Below, one piece after another: positions 1 to 6,100 of a DNA stretch of 18,904 bases. Under the pieces are notes generated by a model. The model saw only the letters and a list, made by a program, of their open reading frames with translations. It was not told the DNA's origin and searched no databases. The first letter of the stretch is position 1, and each line of letters starts with the position of its first letter. Both the position numbers and the translations under genes were made by a program. Origin of the DNA: CAYLUN01 sp964386865 (lineage in GTDB: Bacteria > Verrucomicrobiota > Kiritimatiellia > RFP12 > UBA1067); NCBI GenBank assembly GCA_964386865.1, contig CAYLUN010000099.1, positions 1 through 18,904 of the forward strand, written 5' to 3'.

Positions 1-838
1 GGCCGAGCCAGCCGTTCTCGGCCTTGAAGCCGTTGGGGTGGTCCTCGTAGCCCGGCTCGCCGTCGAGGCAGGGCTTGGCTGGCGCGCGGGCGTAGTCGCG
101 GGCCATGAACTCGTAGTTCTTGGCGTTGCGGGCGTGGCCGGTCTGCGACATGTTGAAGCTGAGCCACGGCGCGTCGTGGAAGTACTGCGAGGACTGCTGC
201 TGGCCGCGCGGGTGGAAGGTGATCGGGTGTCGGCCGCCGTCGCCCGCCCGCAGGCCCTCGGCCATGTTGGCGATAATGGCGCGGTGGGCGTCACTGTCCA
301 CGGGCCGGTCGCCGCCGAGGATCCAGATCACGGGCTTATCGCGGTAGCGCCGTCCGAGGAACTCGCCGTAGCCGCGCGCGTTCTCGGGGGTGAAGACCAC
401 GGGGCCCTTGCCCCAGGCCTGGTTCCACTTGTCGCCCCAGGTCGGCAGGAGGCCCGCCACGAGGCCCTTCTGCCCCATGAGGTCGACGAGGCGGTCCACG
501 TAGTGGAAGTAGGGCTCGTTGGGCTTGGCCGGATCGCCGTCGACGAGCGGCAAGTCGCCGTTGGCGTTGGGCACGCGCAGGCCGTCGAACTCGGCGAGGA
601 GCACGCACTGGATGACGGTGAAACCCTGCCTCGCCCGCGCGGTGAGGTAGGCGTCCGCCTCCTGCTCATTCAGGCGGTGGAAGAGCTCCCAGGCGGTGTC
701 GGCCAGATAGAAGAACGGCTTGCCGTCCGCGTCGGTGAGGTAGCGCTGGTTATCGCTGACCTTGAGCGTCGCCGGGCTCGCGGCGAGCAGCAGGGACGGA
801 AGGGAGAACAGTGCGAAAACGACCCAGTTGCGCATCAT
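1..838 (-). CDS. Secreted DUF4038 / apiosidase-like (GH140-type) glycoside hydrolase, partial
   Basis: The frame is open from the ATG at 838 to the window edge (279 codons; the C-terminus lies outside). An adjacent in-frame ATG at 835 is an alternative start; GGAGA sits about six bases upstream of the first. Residues 1-20 form a signal peptide (MMRNWVVFALFSLPSLLLAA), so the enzyme is probably exported. Visible family features are FFYLADTAWELFHRL (about 42-56), the GFTVIQ strand (about 72-77), IWILGGDRP (171-179) and CLDGEPGYEDHP (257-268). In the DUF4038/GH140 family the acidic residues in GGD and DGEP are the expected catalytic pair, here D177 and E261. Known relatives cleave plant pectic side chains such as apiose linkages, but substrate cannot be read from sequence. 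The usual C-terminal putative collagen-binding domain would be in the missing part. It is transcribed in the same direction as alr but separated from it by about 500 bases of repeats, so it is probably a separate unit. Confidence 0.85.
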   Translation of the reverse strand, partial: MMRNWVVFALFSLPSLLLAASPATLKVSDNQRYLTDADGKPFFYLADTAWELFHRLNEQEADAYLTARARQGFTVIQCVLLAEFDGLRVPNANGDLPLVDGDPAKPNEPYFHYVDRLVDLMGQKGLVAGLLPTWGDKWNQAWGKGPVVFTPENARGYGEFLGRRYRDKPVIWILGGDRPVDSDAHRAIIANMAEGLRAGDGGRHPITFHPRGQQQSSQYFHDAPWLSFNMSQTGHARNAKNYEFMARDYARAPAKPCLDGEPGYEDHPNGFKAENGWLG

Positions 839-874
839 CGCGTCTCCGTGGTTGGCGTAGAAATCCCCCAGATT

Positions 875-903
875 TCAGAATGCCGCAACAATACCACAAT
901 CAA
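875..903 (-). promoter_or_regulatory. Weak candidate promoter for the DUF4038 hydrolase gene
   Basis: On the minus strand TTGATT (903-898) is followed after 17 bases by TTCTGA (880-875), about 37 bases before the start codon at 838. The -35 matches the other promoters in the window but the -10 is poor, so this is tentative. Confidence 0.3.
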
Positions 904-928
904 CGCGGCGGCGACAAGGAGCGACAGG

Positions 929-937
929 GCGCTCACC
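929..937 (+). repeat. Left copy of 9-bp target-site duplication
   Basis: GCGCTCACC abuts the left terminal inverted repeat and is repeated in direct orientation at 1187-1195 beside the right terminus. An 8-of-9 match also occurs at 1330-1338 by the alr stop, so the core is not unique here. Confidence 0.65.
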
Positions 938-1008
938 GTAATCGGTTGGTGACAGGGGTTGTGCGAGGAGTTCGCGTTTCGGATGAAAAGAAGGCGCAAA
1001 GCTGGGAG

Positions 1009-1028
1009 CGCGGGCACTCTTGCCCGCG
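1009..1028. repeat. Palindromic hairpin, left inner unit of the MITE-like element
   Basis: CGCGGGCA, a CTCT loop and TGCCCGCG form a perfect 8-bp stem. The preceding bases GCTGGGAG (1001-1008) match the flank of the other hairpin read in reverse, so the two are inverted copies of one REP-like unit. Confidence 0.7.
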
Positions 1029-1104
1029 ACGAGGCGGTCTGCAGCCGATCCGCCGCCAGTTGTTTTACAGGTGGCCGCGCGCTTGAATTGCACGCACTTT
1101 CAAC

Positions 1105-1124
1105 GGGGGACAGGAGTGTCCCCC
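1105..1124. repeat. Palindromic hairpin, right inner unit of the MITE-like element
   Basis: GGGGGACA, a GGAG loop and TGTCCCCC form a perfect 8-bp stem. On the minus strand it is preceded by GCTTGGGAG, nearly the same flank as the left unit, which shows inverted arrangement. Confidence 0.7.
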
Positions 1125-1186
1125 CTCCCAAGCTCCGCACGAAACATGCGCTTCAACTCGCGTCACCCCTGTCACCAACCGATTAC

Positions 1187-1195
1187 GCGCTCACC
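1187..1195 (+). repeat. Right copy of 9-bp target-site duplication
   Basis: GCGCTCACC directly follows the right terminal inverted repeat and matches 929-937 exactly. Confidence 0.65.
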
Positions 1196-1216
1196 CGCAA
1201 TTCTAAGTATGGCCTG

Positions 1217-1292
1217 AGACGGCCTGAAGGCCGGACTGCAAACACGTCTACCCGCGTGCGTAGCCGTTTGTAGTCCGGGCTTCAGCCCGTCT
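1217..1292. repeat. Long imperfect inverted repeat (REP/terminator-like)
   Basis: The left arm at 1217-1246 (starts AGACGGCCTGAAGGCC) pairs with the right arm at 1265-1292 (ends CTTCAGCCCGTCT) with only a few mismatches, around an 18-base centre. It lies 42 bases past the alr stop and could fold in the alr transcript to end transcription or protect the 3' end. There is no T-tract, so an intrinsic terminator is not proven. Similar GGCCTGAAGGCCGGAC palindromes are, from memory, frequent between genes in related phyla. Confidence 0.7.
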
Positions 1293-1333
1293 TCACGGGG
1301 CAGGGTTGGCCATCATCAGAATCGCTGGGGCGC

Positions 1334-2452
1334 TCACACGTAGCGGCGCTCGACGCGGTTGCCGAACGAGCAGATGATTTCGTACGGGTGCGTGTTCTTG
1401 AGCGCGGCCCAGTCCTCGACGGTCAGCGCATGGAGGCCCTGGCCGCCGAGGCAGACCACCTCGTCGCCCACGGCGGCGTCGGGGACGCAGTCGAGCGCCA
1501 CGGTGGTGTAGTCCATGGAGATGCGGCCGAGGACCGGGCAGGGGACGCCGTGGATGAGCAGGTAGCCGCGGTTCGAAAGCGCGAGCGGCAGGCCGTCCGC
1601 GTAGCCGGCCGAGACGGTGCCCACGCGGGTCGGGCGGTGGAGGCGGTAGGTGTGGCCGTAGCCGATGCCGGTGCCCGCGGGCAGCGTGCGGATGGCGGAG
1701 AGGCGCGTCTTGAGCGTGAGCACGGGCTCGACGTTCAGGGTGCGTTTGCCGGCCGTGTCGAACGAGCCGTGCAGGTTGATGCCGGTGCGGACCACGTTGA
1801 ACGGCTCGCGGCAGGCGCGCGGGAAGTTGTTGATGGCGTCGCTGTTGGCGATGTGGCGCTTGGCGAAGGTGATGCCGTGGCTGGCGGCCTCGTCCAGGAT
1901 CGCGCAGAAGAGGTCCATCTGGTGGTTGGTCAGCGCCGAGCCCGTCTCGTAGGCGTACGGGAAGTGCGAGAAGAGGCCTTCGCAGACGAGGCCCGGCAGC
2001 CGGCAGGCTTCGCAGATGACATCGACGGCCTCCGAGGCCAGGATGCCGAGGCGGCCCATGCCGGTGTCGATCTTGAAGTGAACGGTGGCGCTTTTCCCGC
2101 AGCGCGCGCTCGCCAGGCTGATGAGGCGGGCTGTCTCGAGGTCTGTGACCGGGAGGACGACGCCCGCCTCGACCATCGGGCCGATCTCCTCCGGCAAGAT
2201 GCTGCTGAGGATCTGTACGGGCTTGCCGAGGGGCAGGAGCTGCAGGGCCTCGTAGGGCTCCGCCACGCCGAACGCGGAGGCGCCTGCGCGGGCCAGCGCC
2301 TGCGCAATGGGCAGGACGCCCAGCCCGTAGGCGTTGGCCTTCAGCACCGCCAGCACCTGCGCGGGCGCGACGGAGCTGGCGATCTTCCGGTAATTGTCGG
2401 TCAGGGTTGCCAGGCTGATCTCCAGCCAGACCCTGCGCGGAATTTCGTTCAT
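1334..2452 (-). CDS. alr: Alanine racemase
   Basis: PLP enzyme converting L-alanine to D-alanine for peptidoglycan synthesis in the cytoplasm. The 372-residue product matches the usual Alr length. The PLP lysine is K38 in AVLKANAYGLG, the catalytic tyrosine is Y284 in SAGYADGLP, and the GRISMD motif (309-314) and HFKIDTGMGRLG (125-136) are in the expected order. The chosen ATG at 2452 is preceded by AGG about ten bases upstream and by a candidate promoter ending at 2491. An in-frame ATG at 2500 would add 16 residues, but it lies upstream of the likely transcription start and has no visible ribosome site. The helix normally reading LYG reads NLHG (227-229), a minor variation. It appears monocistronic, between a divergent exported-protein gene and the repeat cluster. 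Confidence 0.95.
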   Translation of the reverse strand: MNEIPRRVWLEISLATLTDNYRKIASSVAPAQVLAVLKANAYGLGVLPIAQALARAGASAFGVAEPYEALQLLPLGKPVQILSSILPEEIGPMVEAGVVLPVTDLETARLISLASARCGKSATVHFKIDTGMGRLGILASEAVDVICEACRLPGLVCEGLFSHFPYAYETGSALTNHQMDLFCAILDEAASHGITFAKRHIANSDAINNFPRACREPFNVVRTGINLHGSFDTAGKRTLNVEPVLTLKTRLSAIRTLPAGTGIGYGHTYRLHRPTRVGTVSAGYADGLPLALSNRGYLLIHGVPCPVLGRISMDYTTVALDCVPDAAVGDEVVCLGGQGLHALTVEDWAALKNTHPYEIICSFGNRVERRYV

Positions 2453-2490
2453 AGTTCTGACCTGCCGCGTTTCATTCTGTGACGGCCACA

Positions 2491-2519
2491 ACGATAACAA
2501 AGCGGTTCGCGTTGGACAA
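2491..2519 (-). promoter_or_regulatory. Candidate alr promoter
   Basis: On the minus strand TTGTCC (2519-2514), a 17-base spacer and TATCGT (2496-2491) give a plausible sigma-70-type promoter about 40 bases ahead of the alr start. It supports the downstream ATG at 2452. Confidence 0.4.
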
Positions 2520-2551
2520 GCTACGAGTGGCGAAAGCGACGGCGAACGGGC

Positions 2552-2580
2552 TTGACTTTTGATGGAGGGGAGGCGACACT
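2552..2580 (+). promoter_or_regulatory. Candidate promoter of the exported Lys/Pro-rich protein gene
   Basis: TTGACT (2552-2557), a 17-base spacer and GACACT (2575-2580). The -35 lies inside AACGGGCTTGACTTTT (2545-2560), which recurs with one change at 8441-8456 ahead of the other exported low-complexity protein. A TATAGT at 2602 lacks a matching -35 and was not chosen. Confidence 0.5.
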
Positions 2581-2661
2581 AAATTATTAGTTTACTCGGC
2601 GTATAGTGTGCGTCGGCCAGCGTGTTCAAGGCGCGCGCGATCATCAGGGGAGGGCGTAGGC

Positions 2662-3093
2662 ATGAAGGTGTTCTGGAAAGTGTTTGTTGTGGCGGTCTGG
2701 TTCTCGGCGGCAGGCGTCGCTCTCTCCCAGGGCCTGGCCGCCGAAGAGAAGAAACGTGGAAACAAGGCCTCGGGCGCGAAGCGGGCAGCTTCTGTGAACT
2801 CGGCGCAAGACGGCAGCCGACCTGGCAAGCAACGGCCGCCAGACGGTGGTCAGAAGCAGACGCTGCCAGGCGAGTCGCCAAGCCAAGGCCAATCCGGTAT
2901 TACCGTGACGATTGATGCGAAGCCGAAGCGCCGGCATGTGCCGCCCCGCATAATCGTGCCGGCCAAGCCGAAGCGAAGCGAAGACCCGTACGACCGCGAT
3001 GGCGATGAAGATCAGTCGATGAGTAAGGGCAAGGTGCCTTTCTGGGCGCAGCCTCAGCCGCCAGAGCCGCCCCGTCCGCAGCCCGGATACTAG
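2662..3093 (+). CDS. Exported low-complexity Lys/Pro-rich protein, unknown function
   Basis: 143 residues. The ATG at 2662 was chosen because it opens a clear signal peptide (MKVFWKVFVVAVWFSAAGVALSQG, cleavage near residue 23) and follows a purine-rich AGGGGAGGG stretch; upstream in-frame ATGs add a charged leader that would spoil the signal. The mature part has no recognisable domain. It is rich in K, R, S, G and Q, has a short beta-like stretch GITVTIDAKPKRRHVPPR, an acidic DPYDRDGDEDQ patch, and ends in PQPPEPPRPQPGY. The N-terminal half resembles that of the 8575-9795 product (signal, QG, K/R-rich run, then GGQK followed by a strand such as EVTIG or GITVTI), and the promoters share 15 of 16 bases, so the two may be distant paralogues. 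It converges on the giant gene at 3150-8276. Function unknown; cell-envelope or secreted. Confidence 0.75.
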   Translation: MKVFWKVFVVAVWFSAAGVALSQGLAAEEKKRGNKASGAKRAASVNSAQDGSRPGKQRPPDGGQKQTLPGESPSQGQSGITVTIDAKPKRRHVPPRIIVPAKPKRSEDPYDRDGDEDQSMSKGKVPFWAQPQPPEPPRPQPGY

Positions 3094-3149
3094 GGGGTGA
3101 GGGGCGGCTCGTGTTTATAGTGCGCCTGCTTCGTCAAGGCGGAACTCGC

Positions 3150-6100
3150 CTAGGGCAGCGGGTGGCTGAGCTTGAAGAACACGTTGGAGCCGGAGCCGCC
3201 CACTACGACGGTCTTGCGGCCGTCCGGGCCTATGATCGGCGTGACAGGCACGACCTGCCAGAGGATCGGCGGCACGAGGTTCGAACAGCATTCGAGCAGG
3301 TAGCCGGTCGACGGGTTCGGCCAGGCGAGCCGCATGGTTGACGCTGTGCCGGGGTCGATGTCTAGCTCCGGAGGCGTCAGGGCCAGCCACTGCCGGTTCA
3401 GCCGTCCGAGGGTCAGCGCGCCCCACTCGTCGTAGAGGTCGACGGACGTCTCAACGGCGCTCGCGAAGAGCTCGCCTGCGGCGGGCGGTTTGTGCGTGAT
3501 AACCGCCGACAGCCTCCATGGCACGACGGTGTGCAGCGTCGTGCTGCCGATGGCCCAGAGGTAGAACACATCGAAGAAGCTGTCGCAGTCTCCGGTCGGC
3601 TGGAACGGCGGCACGTCCAGGAGGCCGATCATGCTGTTCGCCCGCTCCTCGATCTGCCCCAGCGAAACGGGGTCAGGCGCGAGGGTGACGCTGATCGGGC
3701 CCTCGCTACACACGCCCGAGAGATCGAGCGAGAGCAGCGACTGGACGACCTCGTCCAGCCCGTCGCAGTCGTTGTCGGTCGCTTGTCCTTCGCCGCCCTC
3801 GAAGTACACGTGCGCCTTGGCTGTGCCGGTCAGCCGGACGGATTCGATTCGGCCCGAGGAGGGGAGGCGCAGCGTGACGGTGGTGTCGATCGGGGCGAAG
3901 GTGTCGATTTCCGCGGTCGTGGCGGGCATGTACTCGAGGCCCGCGAGCATAAACGCCGTGGGCTGGCCCTGCGCATCGAGAAGCGGGACGGGACTTTGGA
4001 GCGAGGCGACATACGTCTCGCCGGGGAGCGGCGGTTTGTAATGGATCACCGCCTGGATGCGGATCGGTGACGCGGGGCGCAGTACCTGCCCGCCGACGTC
4101 GACCTCCAGGAAGACGTCGAAGAAGCTGTCGCATGTGCCGGCTGGGCAGAACGGGCGCACGTCCAGCAGGCCCGGGGCCGCGTTCACCTGCTCCTCGTGC
4201 TGGCCGGGCGAGCGCTCGCGGGCGGCTTTGCGGAGGCAGACGGACGACCCGAGCAGCGTGCTGTAGCCGCGCAGGGCGAGCTCCGCCAGATCGGCCGTCG
4301 CGTCGTCTCGGCCGTCGCCGTCCGAGTCTTCGCATTCGCCCAAGGCCCCTACGTAGACCTCCATGCGCGACGGCCCGACGAGGCTGACCGTCTCGCTCCC
4401 GCCGGCCACGTGCTGCACCGTGAGGCGTGCCACGGAATCCGGGAACCCGTCGATCTCCGGCTGGCTGACGACATTCACAACAAAGGCGCACTCGCTGGTC
4501 TGCCCGGCCCAATCGCTCGCCGTGCAGATCACGCGCGTCGCACCGATCGGGAAGAAGCTGCCGCTCGGCGGCAGGCAGGTCACGGTGACGGGCGGCACGC
4601 CGCCGCCGGTCGCGGGCGGCGGATAGAGGACCGCGCGCCCGTTCCAGTTCGTGGCCAGCACGCTAATGTCGCTCGGGCAGGTGATCGTCAGCGGCGGGTC
4701 GGGCTCCAGCGTCTGCGTGGCGGGGCCGATCACCGTCGGGAACCACGTCATGCCGCCGTCGGTGCTGACCTCGGTGTAGATGTCGAAGAAACTGTCGATC
4801 TGGTAAGGGCCGCCGGACGCGCCGCTGGCCGTCGTGCGGCCCGACGACGCGCGGGTCGGACTTTCGCGGATCTGTACGAAGCCGGGCAGGCTGCCGCCGC
4901 TGATGCTCAGCTGGGTCATCTCAGTATCGTAGTACTCCGTGACGCCATCGCCGCCGAGGCGTCCGGTGATCTGCATGCTGAGGGTTGCCGCCGCGCTGGC
5001 GTGGCTCCACGTCGAGCCGCTGTCGAGCGACACCTCCATTTCAACCTGCGATCCGAACATATGCGTCGTCGTCACCCCCGGCGCGGGCGGCGCGCAGGAG
5101 GCCGTGTGCCGCCGCGCGACGACGTTCGACAGAATGATTCCCGACGCATAGCCGGCGAACCACGGCTGCGTGTGGACGTAGCGGCTCGCGGGCGGCGGCT
5201 GGAGGTCCGACGCGTACGCGTGGGACGGCGCCACGCGCTCGAGCTCCAGGCGGACGGCGCCGTTGGTCGCGGGCGACCACGAGGCGCCGCCGTCGGTACT
5301 GACCTCGGTGAAGATGTCGAAGAAGCTGCTCACGTCGTAGCCTCCGCCGGACGCGACCAGTGCGAGGCCACCCTCGGAGACGCGGGTCGGGCTCTCGCGG
5401 ATCATCACGCCGGCAGGCAGGTCCCCGCCCGCGAAGTCCAGCTGGGTGAGGGTGGTCTCGAAGGTCGACTGCCCCGCGAACTGGCGGACGTTGCGGCTGG
5501 TGCACGCCATTGTGCCCGGCGTCCGCACGGGCGACCAAGTCGCGCCGCCGTCCGTCGAGAGCTGCAGGTCTAGCTGAGCGTCGCAGGTGTGGGCATTCAG
5601 GGCGTCAGGAGGCGGCAGGGCCTGCCACTGCGTAAACAGCTTGTTGCGCAGTTTGCGTAGCTGGATGCCGCTCGCATACTCCGCCCGGCCGCCTGGTCGC
5701 GAGGCGTACAGGCCGTTTGGCATCGGCTCCACCGACCGCGGCGTGGCGACCGGTGCGATCTGCGCGGGATCCTGCTTCAGCTCCATCGAGCAAGGCTGCA
5801 GGGCCGGGCTCCACGTCGCGCCGCCGTCGATGCTGACCTCGGTGAAGATGTCGAAGAAGCTGTCGATCATGTGGCCCCCGCCGATCGCTTCGATGCGCGT
5901 CTCGCCGAGGGAGGCGAGGATCGGGCTTTCGCGGATCATCACGCCGGGGGGCAGCGTGCCGCCGCTGACGGAGAGGTCGAGCATCTCGGCCTCGTAGAGC
6001 GTGTCGCCGCCGTCGGGCCCGTTGTTCGTGATCCGCACGCTCGTGCTGGCGTCTGCCGTGAAAGGCCACCACGTCACGCCGCCGTCCATCGAGACCTCCA

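Larger units (their letters stand above)
938..1186. mobile_element. MITE-like element, 249 bp, with 22-bp TIRs and a 9-bp target duplication
   Basis: The ends are perfect 22-bp terminal inverted repeats: 938-959 (begins GTAATCGGTTGG) and the reverse complement at 1165-1186. Directly outside them the nine bases GCGCTCACC occur in the same orientation at 929-937 and 1187-1195, as expected of a target-site duplication. The interior has no credible gene. It contains two related hairpins in opposite orientation (1009-1028 and 1105-1124), so the element is close to palindromic as a whole. These are the properties of a miniature inverted-repeat element mobilised in trans. No transposase is in the window, so the parent family is unknown; duplications of about 9 bp occur in several IS families. 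A diverged REPIN-type repeat is the main alternative. Confidence 0.72.
839..1333. other. Gene-free repeat-rich intergenic region
   Basis: 495 bases between the hydrolase and alr. It holds a weak promoter, the MITE-like element with its flanking duplication, and the inverted repeat at 1217-1292. The open frames here (for example 835-1140 minus) fall on the repeats and show no family likeness. Confidence 0.7.

Noticed and set aside
38..952. 304-codon plus-strand open frame opposite the DUF4038 hydrolase
   Set aside because: It is antisense to a gene with a clear signal peptide and catalytic motifs; the translation is V/A/G/R-rich with no domain, as expected from high-GC shadow frames.
835..1140. 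Minus-strand frame beginning MRSLGGGTLLSPVE
   Set aside because: It lies across the MITE-like element; the peptide is the translation of the hairpin repeats and has no credible ribosome site.
1388..2482. 364-codon frame antisense to alr
   Set aside because: Fully overlapped by alanine racemase, which has all family motifs; the composition is that of a shadow frame.
2602..2607. TATAGT as -10 for the 2662 gene
   Set aside because: No -35-like hexamer lies at suitable spacing; the TTGACT pair upstream fits the pattern seen elsewhere.
3137..3151. AGGCG-GAACT-CGCCT as terminator of the giant gene
   Set aside because: Only a 5-bp stem, overlapping the stop codon, with no T-tract; too weak to call.
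4197..5573. 458-codon plus-strand frame, and a similar one at 6708-8078, inside the giant gene
   Set aside because: Both mirror the repeats of the minus-strand gene, are rich in R, A, G and H, and have no domain or ribosome site.
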